Positions 1 through 10,669 of a stretch of 64,000 nucleotides of DNA are shown here, piece after piece; position 1 is the stretch's first letter, and each line of letters opens with the position of its first letter. Source of the DNA: Ursus arctos. Lineage: Eukaryota > Chordata > Mammalia > Carnivora > Ursidae. The DNA lies in contig NW_026622786.1 in assembly GCF_023065955.2 (NCBI RefSeq), positions 47,106,938 through 47,170,937 of the forward strand. The letters run 5' to 3'. The notes under the pieces were generated by a model. That model was not told the DNA's origin and searched no databases. It saw only the letters and a list, made by a program, of their open reading frames with translations. Both the position numbers and the translations under genes were made by a program.

Positions 1-1513
1 TCCTTTACTTAACTAAATTGATTTTTGATATTCATTCTGAGGTCATTTAAAAATTATGAATATATTTTTAATATACATTAATATATCAATATATAATATG
101 TAACCTAGAGTTAGTGAGTATATCAGCAGGGCTCCATCAGGAAACCAAAAGCATTGCTAGTTATTTCAAACAGAGAAGTTTTGATTAAGGAAGCTATTTA
201 TGAAAGCATTGAAAAGGCTGATAGAGGAAAAAAGGAAAGTATGAGATAATCCAGAGATTACTAATTACGGGGCGGGGGGAGTAGTGAGGAAAGCTCAGGA
301 ATGAATTGGGGGAGGAGGATGGGAGGAACCTTCATGTCCTAAAGGTTAGGTAACATATGGCCTAGACAGCTGGTGCTTGTTCTTAGGGATATGTGGCTTG
401 GTAGGTAGCCCCCAGAGGAGTCATGTGTAAATGACTAGGTGTGTTTTAAAAAGTGAAACTATGGAGTGCAGCACAAAACCGTTTTATCTCTGTCCCTGTC
501 CCTCATGTTTGTTTGAAACTGCTAGAGAGAGCAGGTAAATTGGATGTTACCCAGCATTGATCCTTTGAATTTTCTGGATGATCTACAGTCATAAAAGTGT
601 CCTGGTCACAGTTAGTCAGAAATCATGTATATGTTAAGAGCTGATGTGTCTGCTACTTATAGACAAGTGTAATAGACAAAATTCCAAATTTTATTCTCTC
701 GGCTTTGATGTGTTTTAAACTTTCTGTCTGTTGTGGGAAGGAGGGTGTGAGGATCGGCAAGTGACTTTGATTTCTCTATTTCCTTGCCTACTGCTTATGT
801 GATTTCTGAACTTTTCAGTGTTGATGAGGAAGAAGAGGGGCTGAGGAGAGATAAGACGCAAATAAGCTTTTTTGATTTGTGCTATGGTAACCTGATACCC
901 AGTGTTCTCTTTACTTGGCAGATGTTCAAAACTAATACTTTCTAAAATGTTTTACTTAGACATATCTGCACTAGGAATATCCAGCTGCACTTGCTATACA
1001 AGATATGCATTCTCTGGCTCAATGCTGTTGATTTCCCCCTCATTCTATAATTTCTGTAGGTTTACCATGACCTAAGAAGCAGTTTCCTAAGGTGAAGTGC
1101 CTCTAAGTCATCCCAGGCTGGCTTTTTCTCCATCATGGTCTACAAATATTGCAAGTGAAATACTCATGCCCCTTTGCTCTGAGAACTCCAGGGAAGTTCC
1201 TTACAAGGCCTTCTCACCTCTCCCTGCTGTTTGAGAAACAAGGTTGACATAATATCTTTCCTTTGTGTCTGTGACTCAAAGACCACCCCCCACCCCCGCC
1301 CCGTACTATGCCTGTTGAAAACCCTTTCACCTGACACGAGGTAGAGATGTACACCCACAGGCCTGCAAACATTTCTTTACAAAAATTCCCTTTCCCAGTC
1401 TCTTCGGTATCAATCATTTTACACCTTCAAGGCCTGTGGTCATGAAACCAGTTATCTGACTACACACTTGGAAGCAATAGCATATAAGTGACTTAGCATC
1501 TCACTTTAGAACG
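1..1513. other. Non-genic; possible old interspersed repeat at 120-480
   Basis: I see no gene here. The stretch at about 120-480 ('cagggctccatcagg', then 'aaagctcaggaatgaattgg') has the feel of an old mammalian interspersed repeat that I cannot name. The rest is unique AT-rich DNA. A short C-run sits at 1285-1303. Two open frames on the minus strand at 1164-1417 have no recognisable domain and overlap each other, so they look like chance. Confidence 0.4.
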
Positions 1514-1522
1514 TTGGGGTGT

Positions 1523-1759
1523 CGAGACACCTGGGTGGCCAAGTCGGTTAAGCATCTGCCTTCGGCTCAGGTCATGGTCCCAGGGTCCTGGAATGGAGCC
1601 CCGCATCGGGCTCCCTGGTCAGCAGGGAGTCTGCTTTTCCCTCTCCCTCAGCCCCTCTCCCCAATTTTTCTCTCTCTCTCTCACTTGTTCTCTCTCTTTC
1701 TCACTTGCTCTCTCTCTCTCTCAAGTAAATAAATAAAATCTTTAAGAAAAAAAAGAAAA
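1523..1759 (+). repeat. CAN-SINE (tRNA-Lys-derived), sense
   Basis: The tRNA-like head 'cacctgggtggccaag' is followed by 'taagcatctgccttcggctc' and 'catcgggctccctgg', then a long CT-rich region, '(taaa)n' and an A-rich tail. The order and length are those of a complete carnivore SINE. A short candidate target duplication, 'ttggggt', occurs at 1514-1520 and 1760-1766. The open frame across it is an accident of the SINE. Confidence 0.95.
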
Positions 1760-1766
1760 TTGGGGT

Positions 1767-2650
1767 ACCTTGTTACCCATGTTTTAGTCCTTAGTCTTTG
1801 CATACACAAGTAATTCAAGAAGGATACCATCCCAAACTAATGGAATGTGCAACTTCAGAAGACCAGAAAACACAGAGACAAAACAAAACAAAACCGCAGA
1901 AGAAAAGAGAAAATATGGGTTAGAAGTAATGTAAACAAAAACTACAAAATCCTGAGTATTTGTAATCAAGACAGAAAAGTACTACAGGTATATATTAACT
2001 GGGCATTAAACACATAGAGGAAATCTAAATCCCTGTACAACATGCTGGAAGAGTACCTGCAGGGACAGAGGAAGGACATGAAGGACAAAGGACTGGGGCA
2101 GTAGGATTGGGATTTAGTCTATTACAAACAAGTGCAAAACCGAATTGATGGCTAAAACTAATCTGATATACCTGTAGTATTTTTATAATTATTTCATGCT
2201 TAGTTTAACTTTTAGATCAATTAATTGCTACTTTGTCTGTAGGGAAATTGATACTCTCAGGCAAATGCCCCTTTCGTAACATCTCCAATTAGAACCCCAA
2301 AGTTGCAGTGGCTGCTGGAAACGTACTGACATATGGAGGAACCTAAACGGAAACCAGATTATTAGGTCGATGGCCCCACAGGGGATAGACTGCTTTGATT
2401 GGGGCTTCCTTAGCCATGGTCGTTAGTGGAGAGGAATGTTGAAAATTATGAAAATGATGTCCTAGAAATAGTTGCAAGATGTAATTTGAGTTGGATTTAA
2501 TATTTAACTAAATTTAAAGTGGCTGTTTTTCACAACCTCAATTGAAGTTTTTTTTGACATTCATCATAATTTGCATGTACTTAGTCACATATTTCATTAC
2601 AAGAACCTTGTAATAGTCATTAGATCTTCTTTCTTTCTTGCATGCATATG
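1767..2650. other. Unique non-genic DNA
   Basis: No gene, RNA or repeat was recognised. The part around 2230-2430 is somewhat richer in G+C than its surroundings but carries no motif I can name. Confidence 0.4.
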
Positions 2651-2678
2651 CATACACACACGTACACACGTACACACA

Positions 2679-2717
<39 letters not shown>

Positions 2718-2720
2718 ACT
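2651..2720. repeat. (CA)n microsatellite
   Basis: A run of 'acacac', with imperfect 'acgtacac' units at the left end and about 16 uninterrupted CA units in the middle. The open frames read through it on both strands (poly His-Thr and poly Cys-Val) are artefacts. Confidence 0.97.
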
Positions 2721-3970
2721 CCCAATTTCTTTCCTTTCAATGAGGTTCAGAGTTGATGGACTTGTTCCCTGATTTTTTGTCAGTGCTCTTACTGCACTTG
2801 CCAATTTAACTGCCGAGGGTTAGCCGGCTGACAAGTTCATCATAATCAGCATCTATTCCATTTCCATTTTATACTCAGGGTCTATTGTTGCCAATTCATT
2901 CAAGGAGGTGTTTTTATTTAAGTGGTGCTTAAGTGCTGGCTTCTGTGCACTGTGAATGCAGTCCTCAGAGGGAATGATTCTGTAGAATGGTTCATTCTGT
3001 GTGATTCTGGGCTACTGTGATGCTCCTGTCTATGGCAGATTCATCTGAGAATTTTCTTCCCTCTAATGTAACAAGTGTTTTTCTGGCTTGTATTTTTCTC
3101 TAGCACTTTGTGAGCCACTGTGTGGGATTCAGGGGAAGACTTTGACAAAGCCTTTACCAGCAAGGAGTTCAAAAAATATGTTGGACTTGGCAATTATAAC
3201 ATGTATTACAGAATCTATAGATAACAAATAGTTAAGTGTAAAAATATGTGGTTTAAGTAAATTTTTCAGGAAATGGAATTATTGAAGGTTTTGTATATGT
3301 CCTAATATCTCACTTCTTTTCAGCGGCATATGTGTTTAGCAATTATGTTTCACAGCTGTGTATATTGAATACTACATTTTTCCTTTATCTCAGGATATAT
3401 AGGAAATACACTTCTGAGTTAAATGCCCACAACCAGCATTTTATATCATCAGAAACTCTTCTTAAATATATTGCCAGAATTACCAATGATTATCAGCAGA
3501 AGCAAACACTGAGTAAGTCTTTAAACCCCTCTGATCATAAAAGAATTCCATATTTCTATGAATCTGAAGATCTCTTCTCTACACTTTTGACATGCTATTG
3601 GTGGTGTACTTATTCCGAGAAGATAGTCCTTGAGTATTTATTCCTTAATGTTGTATTCATTCCTCTTATCAAGTTGCTGAGAGTTTCTTTATTATGCTTT
3701 ATATCCTTCAAGGACTCTGCGTGGTAGAAAATTCAAACTCCTCTTTGTCCTCTTGGTCACAATATTGAGCTAGTATGCAGGAACACAAAGTTTTTTCTTC
3801 TTCTTGTTGTTGTTTTTCTCTTTAACATTTGATGGTTCTTTCTGTTAAATAGATTAATGTTGGAAAATTAGAAGCCTGAAGAAATTCAATTCTTCATTTT
3901 ATAGCTTTAACAAGGGCCTACCTCTGGAATATTTCATATTTTCTCTTGCTAATTCTCTCCTTGTTGCTAG
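2721..3970. other. Unique non-genic DNA
   Basis: I found nothing supportable. A 131-codon plus-strand frame at 3332-3727 is AT-rich, shows no domain, and has no promoter or splice context that I can see. Confidence 0.4.
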
Positions 3971-3974
3971 CATG

Positions 3975-4640
3975 ATTTCATGTCTGGACATCTGACATAG
4001 CCACTCCACATCCATTCATCCATTCTTTATCTTGCTTGAAATGAAGACATGTCCCTGTCACTTTCTTGATCAGAGACCTCTGTGGCTTCTCCAGCCTTAG
4101 AGGAAAGAAGCAGTCCTCCTTCGCATAATATTCATCTGCCTTCAATATCAAGCAATCACTGTTACCATCTACCGTTGTCCTAACATATCCTGACCTACTA
4201 TATGGCATAATTTGCTATTTTCCGAACTTTTCACAATCTATTGTACGTCCATGTCTTGTCTCATTCTGTTCTGTTTGCCTGGAATGGCCACTCCCGACAT
4301 TGTTACCTGATAAGGTCTTAATAATTTTTTCAAAGTCTAGGTCAGATTCTACTGCTTTCATTCCTTGGGGAAATTTCCCTTTCATGAATGCACAGTTTAT
4401 TTTGTTTATATTCATATTACATGATTTGTCATAATCTGACTCATATGATTGTTATATGTGAATGTTCTCCTTGCCTACTACTCAATAGTAGAATCTTTAA
4501 TGACTTCAATGTCATATCCCTCAAGAATCTAACGGTGTCTTGTATTCATTCAGTGCCTTGTATTCAGTTGTTACATTGGAATCTCTTTATTTTATTAAAA
4601 TACGTTACTCATGGAGCATCCATAATAATATCTCTCCTGT
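3975..4640 (+). repeat. Probable L2 LINE 3' region, diverged
   Basis: Words such as 'tgcctggaatggccactccc' and 'caaagtctaggtcagattct', followed about 200 bp later by 'attcattcagtgccttg', are spaced like the 3' part of the ancient L2 LINE in sense orientation. Divergence is high and the limits are uncertain. Confidence 0.45.
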
Positions 4641-5083
4641 GTTTTTTCTCATGTTTCTTGGAGTGCAAAGATCTTTGCATGCTTTATTTCCGTTATCATC
4701 AGAGCTCACTAATGAGTGATTATTTAAAAAGATCACAGGCTTTTTGAAGACAGAGTGATATCTTTTATCAAAACTTTTTACCAGAGTTTTTTGAGCAGAA
4801 ATCATTTGCAGATAGAAATATTATATAAGAGAGATTTTTAAAAAATATGCCTAAACTTGTTTACTCAGTGGCAGAGCATATTATCTCAGCTAAGTGTCCT
4901 GAATCGTTCCCTTGACCTTGAAAACTGCATTTTTTTATGGAAGTATCATGGTTTTGTGGAAGAAATATGACCTCCCATGGGAATAGACCAACTTCAACCT
5001 TAGCTTAAACATATAAATCTGTAATTTATTATTTAAATAAGTGTAATCATATGATTTATGTAAATAATGTTTTGCCGCTTTTT

Positions 5084-5093
5084 GGGGGGGGGG
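5084..5093. repeat. G homopolymer (10 bp)
   Basis: Ten consecutive G residues, followed by 'cggg', in otherwise AT-rich DNA. Likely length-variable. Confidence 0.9.
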
Positions 5094-5229
5094 CGGGTCT
5101 TAACACTACGTCATGGATTTTTATCCTCACCAGCGTTTGTAGAACTAGCTCATCCTTATTTACTGCTGCAGGACATTCAGTAATATGGATGTCACAGACT
5201 TATTTAAAGATTTTTCTAAAGAGGAAGCC

Positions 5230-5310
5230 CTATAGAATAGTGGTTAACAGCTTTGGCTAGAGTCATACTTAAACCTTTTAAAACTTCCTCCACTATTTAC
5301 CAGTTATGGA
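5230..5310 (+). repeat. MIR fragment, sense
   Basis: The words 'atagaatagtggttaacagc' and 'tatttaccagttatgg' are ordered as in the 5' half of the tRNA-derived MIR SINE. Short and diverged. Confidence 0.4.
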
Positions 5311-5414
5311 GCACCTTTGCTGAGGTCTAACACATGAGGACATAGTATTTAGGAAATAGCTAAGAATTACGAACACTAAAACGCAGGCTTAGCTCTTATA
5401 ATAAGGGAATACCA

Positions 5415-5428
5415 CCAGCAGGTGGCAG
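5415..5428 (+). promoter_or_regulatory. Consensus-matching CTCF core motif
   Basis: The 14 bases CCAGCAGGTGGCAG fit the published CTCF core consensus CCASYAGRKGGCRS at every position. The site lies in unique AT-rich DNA, outside any repeat I can see. In mammals CTCF sites bind the insulator/loop-anchor protein, and orientation matters. Binding cannot be shown from sequence alone. Confidence 0.5.
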
Positions 5429-5869
5429 CAACTTTGAGTGGTAATCATAAACACCAAAAATGGTGCTTTGCTAATTGCATCAAGTTCAGGGAGCAAATAA
5501 AAATAAATGACCTGGCAAACATTACATCCTGAAAGTACACTTATTAATAGAGTTGTGTTACATTGTTACTTATTGCTTAGTATGATATAGAAGTGAAATA
5601 ATATCTGTGCCACGCATGATGAAAATGCGCTCAGGAGTTTGTAGTGGTACCGATTGAATCAGTTGTGTACACAGATATTCACGAAATAGTTTGTGGCCTG
5701 AGTCTAAACACAAAATTAATTCCACTGTTTCCTCACTGTGTGTTAATAAAGGAAGTAAAAAATGGCAAAGAGTGATAACAAAGGCAAGTGTAGTTAAGTT
5801 TGAAAAGCAGAATGTCTTCCAAAGAGCTGCTGCAACATACCTGGTTTAACAAAGAGTAAAAAGAAGTCT

Positions 5870-6072
5870 AGTCCTGCTGTTTAATTGTCTAGGTTTATAT
5901 CCTGGTTCTAGCCATTATTAGATATGTAGCTTGAGTAAATACATGTTTCCTCCTGTGTGAGAAGTGGAAATAACAATTATATGTACTCCATCGTGTTGTA
6001 AAAATTCAATGAAATCATTATAAAATAAGTTGTTAGTAACACCAGAATTATAGTAGGTTCTCAATAAAGCAT
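5870..6072 (+). repeat. MIR SINE, sense
   Basis: The order matches the MIR consensus: 'atcctggttctagccatta', then 'tagatatgtagcttgagtaa', 'ttcctcctgtgtgagaagtg' and a tail 'tagtaggttctcaataaa'. This is an old pan-mammalian element and heavily diverged. Confidence 0.75.
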
Positions 6073-6079
6073 AGCAATT

Positions 6080-7285
6080 TCTTTTCTAATTGGTCTTAAA
6101 TTGTATTTTGAATTTATTTCTATTAAATATCCTTATATCCAGTTCAAATTCTATTGTACTCAAGTCAGTCTCCCTCTTTGTTTGTTTCCTGGATTTTATG
6201 CTTAAAGTGTAAGAGGTCATTTTTAAAAACCTATATATTTAAGGCAAATATCCAGATACAAATATCTTTACAACAGAGGTATATGTTGAGGTGGCAGGAC
6301 ACAGTCATAGAGAAGAACACAAAGTCCAAGCACTACTATCACCCTTGTTCCATCAAATAGATCTAATGCATATCTGAGAAAGTAGCAATATTTTTGGTAA
6401 GTAAAAAATATAAAGTTTACATTGTCCATTTTAAAAAGCTTTTACATTACTGTGTTTTCCTCTACTTGGGTGCTATGCACTTTAAATTAATATATACTTA
6501 ATCATACCCTGCCTTTTTAAAGAACAAACAAAAAAATTAACTACGTTGGTTATTTTGAGTTATTTGACCTATTTACAGTATGCTTAATTTTCATCTTCTT
6601 ATAACTAGTTATACGGCTGGGAGAAACAGTTTAGAAATATATTTCTTTGCTTTTGAACATCCTAATAGCATAATAGAACACAATTTTTACATAAATATTT
6701 AATTTTCCATCTGTGTAATTTAATGTAGCTTTTAATTGTAACTCTGTAGATGTGCATATTTTTTGCTGCCATAGTCTGGGAGGACATAGAACCATATAAG
6801 CATTTCTGACATTCAGAAATGTTAAATGCTTACCGGGAATGCTTCACACTTTTCTGTAGAGGTTTTCTATTTCAAGACTAAACTCATTTCTATATAAATA
6901 AATAATTTATATAAAATATATAAGTAATCAGTCTAGGAAGACAGATTGCTGTAAACAATTCTCTTCTCACAGCATTACATCAGGACTCACTAAAATGTAC
7001 TTATGCTAAATCAGAGCGCTGTTTTAGAAGTTGTAACTGTTGACATGATTTTTGATAAAACCAAGCAGTTACAGTATCAGAGAGAATAACTATTGAATCA
7101 TGCACCTTAAAAATTTCAACTATGTTGCAGTTCCTTACATGTAAAGTTATTCCTAAACCTGCCCATCTGTGATTTGTGCAACTATTGCAAAACAGTGAAT
7201 GAGGCCTTGGGAAGAACTCTGCTGAGAGACAGCAGAAATGGGAAACTATCCCAATTCGACCACCCAAGGGCCACATGACCTCTCA
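6080..7285. other. Unique AT-rich non-genic DNA
   Basis: No supportable feature. The 91-codon minus frame at 7001-7276 has no recognisable domain. Confidence 0.4.
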
Positions 7286-7289
7286 TAAA

Positions 7290-7405
7290 TTATTCTAACT
7301 TTCCAGTCTGTCTTTCCTCATATGTAAAACAAGGGTTGTAAAAGGACCTAAACTCATATAGAATTTTTGTGGAGATTTAATGAAATAATAAAGTGCCAAG
7401 CTGGC
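7290..7405 (+). repeat. MIR fragment, sense
   Basis: The string 'tttcctcatatgtaaaacaa' followed by 'ttgtggagatttaatgaaat' and 'aaagtgccaagctggca' is the 3' half of MIR. Confidence 0.6.
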
Positions 7406-7577
7406 ACCGAGACCTTATCAATTCATGTTAGTGATTTTCATTTTTAGAGAAGACTTTAACCCCTTACATGTTTTCTTTCTGAGTGCCCTTTCCTAACTGT
7501 GCCACTGGCTTCCCTGCCCCCACCCACCCATGCTCACTTCTAAGTCATGGTGCATAGGAATGACTCTAGACATAAAG

Positions 7578-7616
7578 TTTAATAAATAAATAAGTAAATA
7601 AATAAATAAATAAATA
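7578..7616. repeat. (TAAA)n simple repeat
   Basis: About nine TAAA units with one interruption. It sits directly 5' of a MIR fragment and has no SINE body attached. Confidence 0.9.
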
Positions 7617-7770
7617 GGCTTTTGAGTCTGAACTCCATGATTTATTAGCTCTTTTAAGAAAAACGTTCAAGCTTCAGAAGCCCCATCTATATCTATAAAG
7701 AAGAGGAAATCTAGTGAGATTATGGGAGAGATGTTAAGTCTCGATCCTAGTAATGATGTGAAGATCGTTT
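7617..7770 (+). repeat. MIR fragment, sense
   Basis: 'gagtctgaactccatgattt' and 'attagctctt', then 'cccatctatatctataaag', follow the MIR order of acceptor-like, central and 3' parts. Diverged. Confidence 0.5.
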
Positions 7771-7779
7771 GTAAACTAT

Positions 7780-9540
7780 CATCTACTATTCTGTGATTTT
7801 TTTATTGTCATCCCACATAAGGCTCAGAAAAGGCAAAAATACCTTTGCTGACCTATCCGTGGGCCTTCTGAGACAGGGAGGTAATTGCAGTTGCCCACTA
7901 ATCTTCCAGTTCCTTATGGACAAGAAATAATTCCTACCTGCTCTATTTGACATTCTACTTAATGTAGTGTCATGAAATAAGGTTTGTGGAGGAGAAGAAA
8001 GTGGGATACATTCACCAGAAGAAAGAAACTAATATACATAGAGGTTGTGATTCTCCCAAAGTGGACCCCTGAGTTCATTAATGGCAAGCTAGGAAGTCAA
8101 AACTCAAAAAAACTCTTCCCTTTCCTTTACTGCTCACCTAAAAGGAGATACAATTTATACTCCACAGTAGGTGATCACACCTGCATGCACACTAGAGCCC
8201 CTTCTGGTGTTTTCTAAGGGCCAAAGAAATAAAACAATACTACAAGGAAGCAACACACCTGTGTGCTTTTGGCCAGGACCATTATGTATTGTAAATGGCC
8301 AAGTGTTTTCAAATAAGAGTGTTCTGAAGCTAATTTTATATAAAAATCAAAAAAAGTGTCATTTCATTCTGCATGTGTTCAAGGCTGCCTCTGCTGCACA
8401 GCTGCTGTGCTATTTTCATTATAAGAAAGGATACAAGAAAATAATATTGCTCAGGTTTGTTCCACCTTCCTGAAACTCCTGCGGTAATTGAGATTTGCAT
8501 TCTTTAGCAAAAAGAGATCATTTTGTTACTTTTCTTGTTTAAAGTAAAATATGAAAATTAAGCAATAAATCATGGCAGGCCAGTGTTTCTGTATGATTAT
8601 AGGACACCTTAGGGGGTATTTTAAAGCATGAGTCCGAGTGGCTTTGTCCTCTTCAGGGACATGGAATAATTCCCCAGAAAAGTACTGCCTGGAGTATTAT
8701 CTTAATACTATGAAATAGAATTTATACATAAAAAGGAAATCATGTAGATATGTGCTTTTACTAGGCGATATACACATGGCAAAACATCGACCAAGTATAA
8801 AAATGCAGGAACAAAAACGTTTTGTTTGTAAACCCAGTTAGATGTCTGAAGTTGTGATGACTCGAAAATTTGGTGCATTTCTTAAAATCAATTAAGTGAT
8901 TAAAACCAGACAATTGATCATAAGATGATTCCCTATGTTAATGTGGTTACAATTTAAGGTGTATGAAAGTGAGCTAGTGTGAAAGTTGATGATTTATGTT
9001 CCGTACTTTAAGAAATGGCATCATTTATGGAAATACATGGTATCAGAATAAAATTCTAACCTGTAAAAGCTTTCCTTTTGAGAGTGCTTTAAAAGAATCT
9101 TTCCATTATTGCAGGGTAATAGCTTGACTATAATGTCTTCTGTTAAAGGAGCAAGTGCCTGTACAAATATTAATCTTACATTATTACTGCTAAATATTCA
9201 ACTGATTTGAATATTAAAATAGCCCAAAGGCTCTTCAATAAAATATGTGATTACCAGAATAGTACAGTTCTTTTTATCATGCCAGGCATATTCCATACAT
9301 ATATTAACGATTTCATAGTTGCTTAAGTTAAGTAAATATATTAATTTATAATAGTGGCAAAGCCTGAAGTTTAATTTTGTGCCTTTAGAAATGCTCTTCC
9401 CATTATATTTGAACTTATCTAGTATATTGCAATAAAATTTTGGTTCTGCGAGTAATAGTTTAACTGTTGGAACTTTGTACTCCATTTTTATTTATGGAAA
9501 TTCTGATACATTTTTAAGCATATGTTTCTTTAATGGTAAT
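7780..9540. other. Unique non-genic DNA
   Basis: I see no gene or repeat with confidence. Small plus-strand frames at 7984-8473 and a minus frame at 9198-9485 have no domain or compositional support. Confidence 0.4.
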
Positions 9541-9546
9541 AGCAGT

Positions 9547-9775
9547 AATAATAATAGCTAACACTTATATAGAAACTGTTATGCCAGCTTCTGTTCTAAA
9601 CTGAGTTATTAAATCTTTTAATCCTTGTAAAAAACCTATCATTATTCCCATTTTACAAATGAATAAATTGAGTCTTCGAGAGTTTAAGGAAGCTGTCCAA
9701 GGCCACACAGCTAGGAAGTGAAGAAGCCAAGATTCTAGTCAATGTGGTCAGATTTCATAGTCTATCCTCTTATTT
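9547..9775 (-). repeat. MIR SINE, antisense
   Basis: A near-complete antisense MIR: 'taatagctaacacttatata', 'cccattttacaaatgaataa', 'tccaaggccacacagctagg' and 'aagccaagattctagtcaa' appear in the expected order, including the conserved core segment. Confidence 0.88.
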
Positions 9776-10369
9776 GTTAAAATTTATTTAATGAAGACAA
9801 ATGTTAAATATACAAGATGCTTTTAAAAAGAAAATATACAAATATTACTGTGTGAATAATAACATTTTGTGAAAACATTTTATGTGTGAAATGGCCTCTT
9901 CATTTTGAGTGTGAATAATCTAAAGGAAACTAATGAAAGTCAATTATGAACTTGAGTCCTGGTGTCCTATTTTAGAACATGCATCTTACAGTCTAGAAAT
10001 GATTCGTTAGTGCTGTGGAGAGTACAGAAAAGCTGAAGAATTGACCTCGGGTCCTTATCCACCAGTTTTCTCTCTGCCATTGCAAGATCAGAGACACTAT
10101 AAGCAAGGACAGATCAACTATAATTTAAAGCTGGCCAAAGTTCCTCTCAGCTTCCCCACTCTAGTCCTCCTCCTGTGCACCAAGTTCTCCTTGGTTCCTG
10201 CTCCCTCTGTTCTCAAGCTTCTGGTCTTCTCCATTTGCATCTTAGCTATTTAGAATTCTTATGATTGCTTGCCCCAAGTTAGCCCAGACCCACAAAATCT
10301 AGATGTGAGGGGTTTTAGAGTTATCAAATACAGCTATTTTAAAAATTCTTGAGTCAGTTATAGATGAGA

Positions 10370-10391
10370 CATGAGTCTCATGAGACTCATG
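10370..10391. repeat. Perfect 22-bp palindrome
   Basis: The 22 bases are identical to their own reverse complement with no spacer; the inner 20 read 'atgagtctcatgagactcat'. A further 'atgagtcat' follows at about 10414, so the motif ATGAGTC recurs nearby. No known repeat explains it. Confidence 0.9.
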
Positions 10392-10454
10392 GATAGAGAA
10401 ACATAGATGAGAAATGAGTCATCTGCTTGCAGAATGCTTCTTGTTAATATCGAT

Positions 10455-10668
10455 GCACAGTGTTTTGAAGTAAGACAAACTTGAGTTTATTTTCCAGCTC
10501 TGGTACTTTTTAGTTCTGTGAGTTTCGGTAAGTTATTTCATCTATCCAAGTCTGTTTTCTTATCTGTCAAATTGGGGGAAATAATATCTATCTCACTGGG
10601 CTATGGTGATTGATTTTAATAATGTGCTTACTACCTGGTAGATACTCCATAAACGATGTTCCCCTCCT
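10455..10668 (+). repeat. MIR SINE, sense
   Basis: 'aacttgagtttattttccag', 'tagttctgtgagtttcggta', 'cttatctgtcaaattggggg' and 'tactacctggtagatactcc' follow the MIR consensus from the middle to the 3' end. Confidence 0.85.
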
Positions 10669-10669
10669 T

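Noticed and set aside
2538..2804. Cys-Val repeat frame
   Set aside because: Translation of the CA microsatellite.
3332..3727. 131-codon open frame on the plus strand
   Set aside because: AT-rich composition, no domain, no splice or promoter context; such lengths are expected by chance in 64 kb of AT-rich DNA.
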